From the NCBI GenBank assembly GCA_021785655.1, contig JAJYET010000015.1, positions 1 to 51,545 of the forward strand: 51,545 nucleotides of DNA, read 5' to 3'. Within the stretch, counting starts at the first letter, position 1, and each line of letters begins with the position of its first letter. Below are positions 43,546 through 51,545 of the stretch, in pieces. Source of the DNA: a bacterium. Lineage in GTDB: Bacteria; Chloroflexota; Dormibacteria; Aeolococcales; Bog-877. Both the position numbers and the translations under genes were made by a program. The notes under the pieces are model-generated. The model saw only the letters and a list, made by a program, of their open reading frames with translations, searched no databases and was not told where the DNA came from.

Positions 43546-43561
43546 TGTTTCACGTGAAACA
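43546..43561. promoter_or_regulatory. parS centromere site
   Basis: TGTTTCACGTGAAACA, a perfect 16-base palindrome identical to the consensus parS bound by ParB across bacteria. It lies between parA and the S51-like gene. I saw no second copy in the window. Confidence 0.95.
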
Positions 43562-43569
43562 CCGCCAGG

Positions 43570-44286
43570 TCAGCTGGGGCGCCCGGGGATCTCGTCCCCA
43601 GCAGAGAACCATCTCGACCCCTCTCCGTCTCGCACCTCCACCCGCCCACCCCCATGCACCGCCCATCCACGCTCCCCGCCGAGGATGGCGCTGCGCTCGG
43701 AGATCCCGATCAGCCGGCATCCGCGCGGCACGCGAGATCTCAGAACCGCTCTCCAGGGCGCGGCGAAGGTCGCGTCCCAGTGGACCCCGAAGACCTCCTG
43801 GCGCAGGAGGCCGAGGCCCGAGCCGAACGAGAAGCGCCCCCCCGGCTGCCCCGCCGCCCCGACCACCATGGCCCCGGCGCTGCAGCCGCCGTACACCCCG
43901 CCGACGTCCAGCAGCTCCCCAATCGCGGAGAGCAGCCGGCTGCCGCCCAGGGTGCGGCTCAGGTGGCCGGGGTCCCCGCCCGAGAAGAAGACCAGGCTGG
44001 CGCCGGCCACCGCGTCCGCAAACTCGGGGCGCCCGGCGTCCTCCCGATCGCGCACCGGCAGGGCGCGTGCGGGCAGACCCATCCTCTCGAAGTGCTCCAC
44101 TCCCGCCCGTCCCCATCTGGAGAAGACAGCCTCTCCTTCGGGGGCGCTGGCGGTGGCCAGCACCACCACGGTGCCGTCGCCCCCAGCGCCCTCAAGCGCC
44201 TGGCGCTCGACCTTCTCGGCCCAGGGCTCGAACTCCCCGGATCCGAGCAGCAGGAATCGCCGCTCGGGAGAAGAGTCGGAGCTCAG
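43570..44286 (-). CDS. Peptidase S51 (cyanophycinase/dipeptidase E-like), CTG start
   Basis: 238 residues with the S51 layout: [14 protein letters not shown] at the start, [30 protein letters not shown] and the nucleophile elbow [15 protein letters not shown] (Ser136), then [19 protein letters not shown]. Possibly a cyanophycinase or peptidase; which cannot be told. No ATG, GTG or TTG precedes the conserved strand; the plausible start is CTG at 44286, overlapping the slipin stop as CTGA with GGAGAG just upstream. A GTG at 44169 would remove the first strand. Confidence 0.8.
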   Translation of the reverse strand: MSSDSSPERRFLLLGSGEFEPWAEKVERQALEGAGGDGTVVVLATASAPEGEAVFSRWGRAGVEHFERMGLPARALPVRDREDAGRPEFADAVAGASLVFFSGGDPGHLSRTLGGSRLLSAIGELLDVGGVYGGCSAGAMVVGAAGQPGGRFSFGSGLGLLRQEVFGVHWDATFAAPWRAVLRSRVPRGCRLIGISERSAILGGERGWAVHGGGRVEVRDGEGSRWFSAGDEIPGRPS

Positions 44287-45143
44287 CTCTCCGGACCCGC
44301 CTCGGGCTCTCCGGCGCCGACCCGGTCCTCGGCCGGCATCGCCACCTTGACATGACCGTTGCCCGACCCGGCTCCCGGCCGGACCTTGAGGAACGGCTCG
44401 ATGAGATCAAGGGGCAGCGGGAACACCACGGTGCTGTTCTGGTCGGCGCCGATCTCCGAGAGGGTCTGCAGGTAGCGCAGCTGCAGGGTGGCGGGCTGGG
44501 CGGCGATCACTTTGGCGGCGTCCGCGAGCGTCTGCGCCGCCTGCAGCTCCCCCTGGGCGCGGATGACCTTGGCCCGCTTCTCCCGTTCCGCCTCCGCCTG
44601 GAGGGCCATGGCCCGCTGCATGGACTGGGGCAGATCGACGTCCTTGACTTCGACCGCCGTCACCTTCACCCCCCAGGGCTCGGTCTGCTCGTCGATCACC
44701 GCCTGGAGCTCGGCGTTCACCTTGTCCCGCCGGCTCAGGAGCTCGTCCAGGGTGGACTGGCCCAGGATCGAGCGGAGGGTGGTCTGGGCGGTCTTGGAGA
44801 TCGTCCCCATGTAGTCGCGCACCTTCACGAAGGAGTCCCGCGCGTCCACCACCCGGAAGAAGACCACCGCCGTGACCCGGACCGTCACGTTGTCGCTGGT
44901 GATGACGTCCTGCGCCGGGACCTCATGCACCACCGTCCGCAGGTCGACCTTGATCATGCGGTCGATGCCGAAGGGGATGATGAGGCGCGGCCCCGGGCCC
45001 TTGACGTCGATCAGCCGTCCGAGCCGGAGGACCACCCCCCGCTCGTACTCGTTGATGACCCGGAACCCGGTGGCGAAGGCCAGCAGCACGAAGAAGACCA
45101 CGACTACCAGGACCACCACCAGGGCGGCCAGCGCTCCGCTCAT
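44283..45143 (-). CDS. Slipin/stomatin-like SPFH-domain protein
   Basis: 286 residues. An N-terminal membrane helix ([20 protein letters not shown]) precedes the SPFH domain: [65 protein letters not shown], then the helical [27 protein letters not shown]. Forms oligomers in membrane microdomains. Translationally coupled to nfeD (ATGA, 45140-45143), the usual partner, and to the S51-like gene downstream. Confidence 0.92.
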   Translation of the reverse strand: MSGALAALVVVLVVVVFFVLLAFATGFRVINEYERGVVLRLGRLIDVKGPGPRLIIPFGIDRMIKVDLRTVVHEVPAQDVITSDNVTVRVTAVVFFRVVDARDSFVKVRDYMGTISKTAQTTLRSILGQSTLDELLSRRDKVNAELQAVIDEQTEPWGVKVTAVEVKDVDLPQSMQRAMALQAEAEREKRAKVIRAQGELQAAQTLADAAKVIAAQPATLQLRYLQTLSEIGADQNSTVVFPLPLDLIEPFLKVRPGAGSGNGHVKVAMPAEDRVGAGEPEAGPES

Positions 45144-45919
45144 GTCCCACTCCTATGCGAGCTCGTCGCCTCAGCTCCCAGCCGCCGGTCCCGGGAGGGC
45201 AGTGTGCCCCCGCCCGCCGCCGTCTGGCGCACGATCAATGTCAGCCCGTCCTGGGCAAGCACCTCGACCTCATCGCCCACCGCCAGGGCATGGTCACTTC
45301 GCTCCACGACCCGCCAGAGCTCGCCGTCCACCCTGGCCACCGCCCCGCCGTCCCGCGGCTCCACCACCAGTCCGAAGTGCCCCAGCAGCTCCTGCGGCAC
45401 CGCGGGGTAGGCACGACGGCGGACCTCCAGCGCCCGGGCGCTGAGCCAGAGCCAGATCACCCCGAGCACGACCGGCAGGGCCACCAGCGCCACCGGGTCG
45501 ACCCCCGGCCCCCGGAAGAGCAGCCAGCCCCCGGCGGCGGCGGCGGCCATCCCAGCCACGCTCAGCACCCCGTGGCTCTGGGCCCCCAGATCGAGTACGA
45601 AGAGCCCGGCCGCGACCGCCACCAGGGCCAGCCCCAGAAGGTTCAGGGGGAGGTCGAGCAGCGCCGCCGCCGCCAGTACCCCGGAGAGGATTCCCACGGT
45701 GCCGGGGACGATCGCGCCGGGGTGCATGGCCTCCAGCCCGATTCCCAGCAGGGCCAGCAGGAGGAGCCCGAAGGCCAGGGTGGGGTCGGCGAGCACGCTG
45801 AGCTGCGAGGGGAGCAGATGCCCTGCCCCCGTCGGGCTGGCCGCCAGCACCGTGGTCTGGGCGAGGAGCCCCCCAACTCCCGCCCCGCAGATCGCCCCGG
45901 CGACTGAAGAGCGGCGCAT
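45140..45919 (-). CDS. NfeD-family membrane protein
   Basis: 259 residues: N-terminal hydrophobic segment, then several membrane helices ([55 protein letters not shown], and further) and a C-terminal OB-fold ([28 protein letters not shown]). It lacks the ClpP-like protease half of long NfeD proteins. ATG start. Confidence 0.88.
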   Translation of the reverse strand: MRRSSVAGAICGAGVGGLLAQTTVLAASPTGAGHLLPSQLSVLADPTLAFGLLLLALLGIGLEAMHPGAIVPGTVGILSGVLAAAALLDLPLNLLGLALVAVAAGLFVLDLGAQSHGVLSVAGMAAAAAGGWLLFRGPGVDPVALVALPVVLGVIWLWLSARALEVRRRAYPAVPQELLGHFGLVVEPRDGGAVARVDGELWRVVERSDHALAVGDEVEVLAQDGLTLIVRQTAAGGGTLPSRDRRLGAEATSSHRSGT

Positions 45920-45929
45920 GGCCTATCGC

Positions 45930-45935
45930 ATCTTA
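45930..45935 (-). promoter_or_regulatory. -10 box (TAAGAT) of the nfeD operon
   Basis: Minus-strand TAAGAT, ten-base spacer to the ATG at 45919, divergent from the FemAB promoter. Confidence 0.4.
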
Positions 45936-45962
45936 CACCGCCCCGGGCCCCCACCCCGACCC

Positions 45963-45968
45963 GATAAT
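45963..45968 (+). promoter_or_regulatory. -10 box (GATAAT) of the second FemAB gene
   Basis: GATAAT with a seven-base spacer to the GTG at 45976. Confidence 0.45.
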
Positions 45969-45975
45969 CGCTGGT

Positions 45976-47022
45976 GTGCAGCCCCCTCCGCCAGCCCCAC
46001 TCCGGGTCCGGGAGGCGAGCCCCGCCGATCGCCCTGGGTGGGATCGGTTCGTGGGCGAGGAGTGCGGGGGAGTCCTCCTCCAGAGCTGGGGGTGGGGCGA
46101 GATCCGCCGTCAGTTCGGGTGGGAGGTGACCCGGCTCGTGGCCGAGGGCCGGGGAGGGGTCGGCTGGCGGGGGGTTCTCCAGCTCCTCGACCGTCCGGTT
46201 GGCCTCCCCGCCGTTCGCTGGGGATACGCCCCTCGGGGCCCGGCCCTGGCCAGCCTCACAGATGATCTGGCCGGGCTGGCGCTCCTCCGCCAGGCCCGCT
46301 CCCGCCTCCTGCGTCGCGGGGTGGTGGTGCTCCGACTGGACCCGGAGTGGGCGCTGGGGGGTGCCGGCGCCGACCTCCGGCACCGGCTGGGACTCCGCCC
46401 CATGCCCTTCGACGTCCAGCACCGCCGGACCTGGCTGGTGGACATCAGCGGCCCCGAGGACGAGGTGCGGGCCCGCCTCCCGTCCTCGACCCGCCGCAAC
46501 ATCGCGCTGGCGGAGCGTGCCGGAGTCACGGTGGCGACCCTGGCCGACGAGGGGGTGGAGCCCTTCTACCGCCTCCACCTCGAAACGGTCGCCCGCCAGC
46601 GCTTCCAGACCCGCCCCCTGGCCTACTACCAGGCGGTCGTGGCCGGGCTCGACGCCCGCGTGGTGCTGGCCACCAAGGAGGGACGGCCCCTGGCGGCGGC
46701 GGTCTTTGCCACTTGCGGCCCCCGGCTGGCATACCTATATGGGGGAAGCGACCCCGGTCCCCACCGGGGCATGTACGCAGTCCACTGGGCGGCCATCCGC
46801 TGGGGGCGGGCGCGGGGGTGCCGCCTCTACGACATGTGGGGGGTGCCGAGCCGGTTCTCCCCCGGGGACCCGGGACCCGGGTACGCGGTCTTCAAGACCA
46901 GGTGGGGGGGGCGGATGGAGGACCATTCCGGGCTCCAAAGAGCGCCCTGGCTCGGTCCCCTGGACCGCCCGCTGGCCGGTCTGGAGCGAGTCCTCCTGGC
47001 CAGGCGGCCCCTCCTCACCTGA
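45976..47022 (+). CDS. FemAB-type peptidyltransferase (second copy)
   Basis: 348 residues. Same family as the gene at 12741-13739: LLQSWGWGEIRRQFGW, VRWGYAPRGPA, VRARLPSSTRRNIALAERAGV, CGPRLAYLYGGSD...MYAVHWAAIRWGRARGCRLYDMWGVP and FKTRWGGRMEDHSG. The C-terminal Gly-X-X-Tyr-Asp-X-Trp-Gly block is shared. Possibly adds amino acids to peptidoglycan precursors. GTG start right after a -10 box. Monocistronic. Confidence 0.88.
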   Translation: MQPPPPAPLRVREASPADRPGWDRFVGEECGGVLLQSWGWGEIRRQFGWEVTRLVAEGRGGVGWRGVLQLLDRPVGLPAVRWGYAPRGPALASLTDDLAGLALLRQARSRLLRRGVVVLRLDPEWALGGAGADLRHRLGLRPMPFDVQHRRTWLVDISGPEDEVRARLPSSTRRNIALAERAGVTVATLADEGVEPFYRLHLETVARQRFQTRPLAYYQAVVAGLDARVVLATKEGRPLAAAVFATCGPRLAYLYGGSDPGPHRGMYAVHWAAIRWGRARGCRLYDMWGVPSRFSPGDPGPGYAVFKTRWGGRMEDHSGLQRAPWLGPLDRPLAGLERVLLARRPLLT

Positions 47023-47202
47023 GGCGGCCTAGCTCCCGGTTTTCCAGATCCCAAGGCCATACTGCCCCAGTCGGGGTGAGGTGGTTCGGCCCCGTAGGTC
47101 CGGGTTGTCGAGATCCATTCGACGCACCCGCTCCCGCGGTGCCGCGGCCTGGCGACCAACCCCGCCGGCCCCCACCCGAGGTCCGCGCGCGGGGTCGAGC
47201 CC

Positions 47203-47208
47203 TAGAAT
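47203..47208 (+). promoter_or_regulatory. -10 box (TAGAAT) of a leaderless hypothetical gene
   Basis: TAGAAT with a seven-base spacer to the GTG at 47216. Confidence 0.5.
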
Positions 47209-47215
47209 CTGAGGG

Positions 47216-47809
47216 GTGCAGATCCTGGGCCGCAAGCGTAAGGACTCCTGGACAGCGACCGTGTTCGCGGCCCCGCGGGAGGTGTTCGCCACCGCTGAGC
47301 AGGTGACTGCCCTGCCCCCCTACGCCTTCCGGGTGGTGGACGACCGCACCGCCGAGGTGGTCCAGGACCGGATGAACGGCTTCTTTGGGCAGTGGCGCCA
47401 GGTCCCGCATCCGAAGAACCGGGTGCGGATAGAGTGCCGCCCTACCGATGCCGGCACCGAGGTGCGGATGACGGCGGTGGGCGACCGCAGCGCGCTCCTC
47501 CGGGCGAGCAACCTCATCCGGCTGCTCACCGTGGGGGAGAGGGACCGGGCGACCGTGTACCGCTACCGGGCGATCCCCCAGGGCGGTTGCACCCTGGTCC
47601 AGAGCTGGGCCGGCACCGGCTATCCCCTGTACCGGGAGCCCGACCTGCTGGCCGAGAGGGGCCGGGCGGTCCGCCCCGCCTCCCCACTGCTGGCGCTGGA
47701 GCAGAGGGGGCGCTGGGTGCGGGTGCGGGCTGGGGCCGGAGAGCAGTCCGAGGAGGGCTGGATAGAGGCCGACCAGCTGGTCCCCGACCTGAACGGGGAC
47801 CGGGGGTAG
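47216..47809 (+). CDS. Hypothetical protein, SRPBCC-like part plus SH3-like tail
   Basis: 197 residues, no signal or membrane segment. The first 135 residues (SWTATVFAAPREVFATAEQV, VRIECRPTDAGTEVRMTAVG, YRYRAIPQGGCTLVQSWAG) have the pattern of a START/SRPBCC-like sheet. The last 55 (LYREPDLLAERGRAVRPASPLLAL, RWVRVRAG, EEGWIEADQL) look like a bacterial SH3 domain. Function unknown. It ends ten bases from convergent zwf. Confidence 0.7.
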   Translation: MQILGRKRKDSWTATVFAAPREVFATAEQVTALPPYAFRVVDDRTAEVVQDRMNGFFGQWRQVPHPKNRVRIECRPTDAGTEVRMTAVGDRSALLRASNLIRLLTVGERDRATVYRYRAIPQGGCTLVQSWAGTGYPLYREPDLLAERGRAVRPASPLLALEQRGRWVRVRAGAGEQSEEGWIEADQLVPDLNGDRG

Positions 47810-47818
47810 GTCCCGGCC

Positions 47819-49261
<1,443 letters not shown>

Positions 49262-49267
49262 GGCCCG

Positions 49268-49273
49268 AGTGTA
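49268..49273 (-). promoter_or_regulatory. -10 box (TACACT) of leaderless zwf
   Basis: Minus-strand TACACT, six-base spacer to the GTG at 49261. Confidence 0.55.
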
Positions 49274-49303
49274 CCGAGGCCAGGGGCGCGGCCGGGTCGC
49301 GCC

Positions 49304-49309
49304 TATACT
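49304..49309 (+). promoter_or_regulatory. -10 box (TATACT) of the sigma-like/gcv operon
   Basis: TATACT with a seven-base spacer to the GTG at 49317; divergent from the zwf promoter 30 bases away. Confidence 0.6.
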
Positions 49310-49316
49310 CCAGGAC

Positions 49317-49925
49317 GTGGGAGCGCCTTCCTCGGGGGAGCCGTTGGAGGAGGGGCCGGACCGGGAGATGGTCCGGTTGCGCGGGCTGGTGGCCGAACAT
49401 CCGAGGCTGCCAGACGCCGAGGTGGCAGCGCTCCTCGCCGCGGTTTCCGAGCAGGGGCTGGACGCCCGCCCTCGTCGGCTGCTGGCCCAGCACCACCTCT
49501 GGCTGGTGCTCGAGGAGGTGGCGCGGCACGACGAGGGTCAGGATGCGGGCGACCTCTTCCAGGATGGGACCACCGCCCTGCTCAAGGTGGTCCAGGGGCT
49601 GGCGCCCCACCCGCAGATCTCGCCCCAGGAGTTCCAGGAGGCGGTCCGGCGGGCGGTGGCCGACACCGTACGCGGAGCGCTCCTGGAGGCGCGGGCGGCT
49701 CGGGAGGCCGACCGCCGGTGGGCGGAGGACGGCGAGCGGCTGGCGCTGGCGGCGGTGGCCCTGGAGTCCGAGCTGAGCCGCCCGGCCTCGGACCTGGAGC
49801 TCGCCGCCCACCTGGGCTGGACGCTGGACCGGACGGCCCAGCTCCGACGGGCGGTGGACGAGGCCCGCCTTCAGTACGATCGGGAGATGGCGGACGTCCT
49901 CGGTGCCCTGGAGGAGCAGGAGTGA
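49317..49925 (+). CDS. Sigma-70-like protein lacking region 4
   Basis: 202 residues. RRLLAQHHLWLVLEEVARHDEGQDAGDLFQDGTTALLKVVQGL follows the region 2 pattern of sigma factors (LV..A..Y...G....DL.Q.G..GL..A). LARPASDLELAAHLGWTLDR-type sequence (actual: SRPASDLELAAHLGWTLD) resembles region 3. No region 4 helix-turn-helix follows, and the aromatic residues that melt the -10 element are largely missing. It may be a non-DNA-binding sigma relative or a regulator. Its stop overlaps gcvT (GTGA). Confidence 0.6.
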   Translation: MGAPSSGEPLEEGPDREMVRLRGLVAEHPRLPDAEVAALLAAVSEQGLDARPRRLLAQHHLWLVLEEVARHDEGQDAGDLFQDGTTALLKVVQGLAPHPQISPQEFQEAVRRAVADTVRGALLEARAAREADRRWAEDGERLALAAVALESELSRPASDLELAAHLGWTLDRTAQLRRAVDEARLQYDREMADVLGALEEQE

Positions 49926-51022
49926 ACGAGAGGGAGGTGCCGCTGGGCGCCCTCCACCGCCGGCTGGGAGCCAGGATGGTGCCCTTCGCTGGCTATCAGA
50001 TGCCTCTCCAGTACAGCAGCATCCGGGAGGAGCACCAGGCGGTGCGGGAGCGCGCCGGGCTCTTCGATGTCTCCCACATGGGCGAGGTCCGGGTCGGCGG
50101 CCGGGGTGCCCTGGCCTACCTCCAGGGGCTCGTGACCAACGACGTCGGCAAGCTCGAGGTCGGCCAGGCGCTGTACACCGTGATGTGCCGGGAGGACGGG
50201 GGGATCGTCGACGACCTTCTGGTGTACCGCGACCCCGACGGCTACATGTGCGTGGTCAACGCGGCGCGCCACGACGACGATCTCGCCTGGATGGAGCGGG
50301 AGCTGCCGCCCTCGGGGGTCGAGCTGGAGGACCAGTCGGACCAGACCTGCCTTCTCGCGGTGCAGGGCCCCCTCTCGCTCCAGATCCTCGCGCCGCTGGC
50401 GGAGGGCGCGGAGCTGGGGACGATCTCCTATTACCACCACCGGGCGGGCCGGGTGCTCGGGGTCCCGGTGCGGATCTCCCGGACGGGGTACACGGGAGAG
50501 GACGGCTTCGAGCTGTACTGTGATCGGGCGGGGGCCGAGGAGCTCTTCCAAGGCATCCTGGATCGCGGCCGGAGCCAGGGGCTGTCGCCCGCCGGGTTGG
50601 GAGCCCGGGACACCCTGCGGCTGGAGGCCGGCTTCCGACTGTACGGGCAGGACATCAGCCTGGAGCGCGAGCCCATCAGCGCGGGGCTGGGGTGGGTGGT
50701 GAAGCTGGACAAGGGAGACTTCGTCGGCCGCGAGGCCCTGGGCAGGGCCAAGGCTCAGCCCCAGCTCTCGTTCATCGGCCTCCGACTCCTGGGGCGGGGG
50801 ATCCCCCGGCCCCACCAGGCGATCCTGGCCAACGGCGAGCCGATCGGCGAGGTCACCAGCGGCAGCTACGGCTTCTCGGTGGGTGCCGGCATCGCCATGG
50901 GCTACGTCCGGCCGGGCTCGGCTCCGAAAGGCAGCGAGGTGGGCGTGGCGCTACGCGCCGACCCGGTCGAGGTGGGCGCGGCGCAGGTGGTGGCGCTGCC
51001 CTTCTATCGCCGGCCCACGTGA
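49922..51022 (+). CDS. gcvT: Glycine cleavage system T protein
   Basis: Aminomethyltransferase of 366 residues. Starts VPLGALHRRLGARMVPFAGYQMPLQY, then ERAGLFDVSHMGEVRVGG, ISRTGYTGEDGFELYC, LGARDTLRLEAGFRLYGQDI and VTSGSYGFSVGAGIAMGYV. Transfers the methylene of glycine to tetrahydrofolate. GTG start coupled to the sigma-like gene. It uses the folate made by FolP/FolK. Confidence 0.96.
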   Translation: MNEREVPLGALHRRLGARMVPFAGYQMPLQYSSIREEHQAVRERAGLFDVSHMGEVRVGGRGALAYLQGLVTNDVGKLEVGQALYTVMCREDGGIVDDLLVYRDPDGYMCVVNAARHDDDLAWMERELPPSGVELEDQSDQTCLLAVQGPLSLQILAPLAEGAELGTISYYHHRAGRVLGVPVRISRTGYTGEDGFELYCDRAGAEELFQGILDRGRSQGLSPAGLGARDTLRLEAGFRLYGQDISLEREPISAGLGWVVKLDKGDFVGREALGRAKAQPQLSFIGLRLLGRGIPRPHQAILANGEPIGEVTSGSYGFSVGAGIAMGYVRPGSAPKGSEVGVALRADPVEVGAAQVVALPFYRRPT

Positions 51023-51058
51023 GCGTCCAGCTTTCTGGAATCGAGAGGAGGTGTCCCT

Positions 51059-51448
51059 GTGTCTGACCCCAGCCTTGTCCGCTTCACCAGGACCCACGAG
51101 TGGGTGCGCCCAGAGGGGGCCGGAGAGGCGGTGATCGGCATCAGCGACCACGCCCAGGCCCAGCTCGGCGACGTCATCTTCCTGGAGCTCCCCGCGGCCG
51201 GGGCGCACCTCGCCGCCGGCGAGCGCTTTGGGGCGGTCGAGTCGGTCAAGGCCGCCAGCGATCTCTACTGCCCGGTCAGCGGGGAGGTCTTAGAGGTGAA
51301 CCAGGCCGCGTTGTCCGCTCCGGAGATCGTCAACCAGGACCCTCAGGGCGAGGGTTGGCTCCTCCGGGTGCGGCTTGATGGCGAGATCCCGACCGACCTG
51401 CTCGACCCCCAGGCGTACGATGCCTTCGCGGAGAGCGACTCCCACTGA
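51059..51448 (+). CDS. gcvH: Glycine cleavage system H protein
   Basis: 129 residues; lipoyl carrier with the lipoylated Lys64 in FGAVESVKAASDLYCPVSGEV and THEWVRPEG near the start. GTG start with GAGAGGAGG upstream. Shuttles the aminomethyl group between the P, T and L proteins. Confidence 0.96.
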   Translation: MSDPSLVRFTRTHEWVRPEGAGEAVIGISDHAQAQLGDVIFLELPAAGAHLAAGERFGAVESVKAASDLYCPVSGEVLEVNQAALSAPEIVNQDPQGEGWLLRVRLDGEIPTDLLDPQAYDAFAESDSH

Positions 51449-51486
51449 GCGCCGCCATCCGAAGCTTGAAGTTCTGAGGAACGGTC

Positions 51487-51545
51487 ATGGCCTACCTGCC
51501 CAACACCGAGACTGAGCGCGCCGAGATGCTGGCCGAGATCGGCGC
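51487..51545 (+). CDS. gcvPA: Glycine dehydrogenase (decarboxylating) subunit 1, partial
   Basis: The ATG at 51487 begins AYLPNTETERAEMLAEIG, the typical N-terminus of the split P-protein subunit 1. It is cut off by the window edge after 19 codons. The split form predicts a gcvPB just downstream. Confidence 0.85.
   Translation, partial: MAYLPNTETERAEMLAEIG

Overview
This is a very GC-rich bacterial chromosome segment that spans the replication-origin neighbourhood. The chromosome-maintenance core is dnaA, dnaN, recF and dciA (28.4 to 24.2 kb, minus strand), rpmH-rnpA-yidD-yidC-khpB (36.1 to 38.5 kb, plus strand), and parA-parB with one perfect parS site (43.5 to 41.9 kb, minus strand). High GC, frequent GTG and TTG starts, start codons placed 6 to 10 bases after a TANNNT box, a split GcvP, a DUF4388 protein and FemAB-type ligases point to a Terrabacteria lineage such as Dormibacterota, Chloroflexota or deep Actinobacteriota. 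That placement is inference. No rRNA, tRNA or CRISPR array was seen.

Layout. 1-0.35 kb: degraded nucleotidyltransferase/HTH remnant. 0.7-9.1 kb: pirin, an EF-G-like GTPase, folate genes folP-folK, a PIN protein, a DinB protein, and an SDR/membrane-protein operon divergent from a tetR gene. 9.0-11.9 kb: a large secreted beta-helix plus Ig-like surface protein split by a -1 frame change at a C-run. 12.1-17.7 kb: a FemAB ligase and partner, then DUF4388 protein, lipoprotein and menA. 18.2-24.2 kb: a PLP decarboxylase, a GNAT, a GT4 glycosyltransferase with a CelD-like acyltransferase, and a GT28 glycosyltransferase. 24.2-28.4 kb: dciA-recF-dnaN-dnaA.

28.4-35.9 kb: a poorly packed island separates dnaA from rpmH, which are normally adjacent. 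It holds remnants of TnpB, Tn3 transposase, serine resolvase, a GNAT, an ABC permease and a TMEM175-like channel. Some apparently intact cargo lies among them: a VOC protein, an ECF sigma/anti-sigma pair, a methyltransferase, a SnoaL-like protein and a lipoprotein. 36.1-51.5 kb: the rpmH cluster, a lipoprotein, an M16 peptidase, ndk, lepB, parB-parA, an S51-like/slipin/NfeD operon, a second FemAB ligase, zwf, and a sigma-like gene coupled to gcvT-gcvH-gcvPA.

Two genome-wide expression habits stand out. Many genes look leaderless, with a -10 box just before the start codon. Within operons, stop and start codons overlap by four bases at 13 junctions. Several genes with clear N-termini lack ATG, GTG or TTG: rpmH and the GT28 gene appear to use ATC, folK ATA and the S51-like gene CTG.
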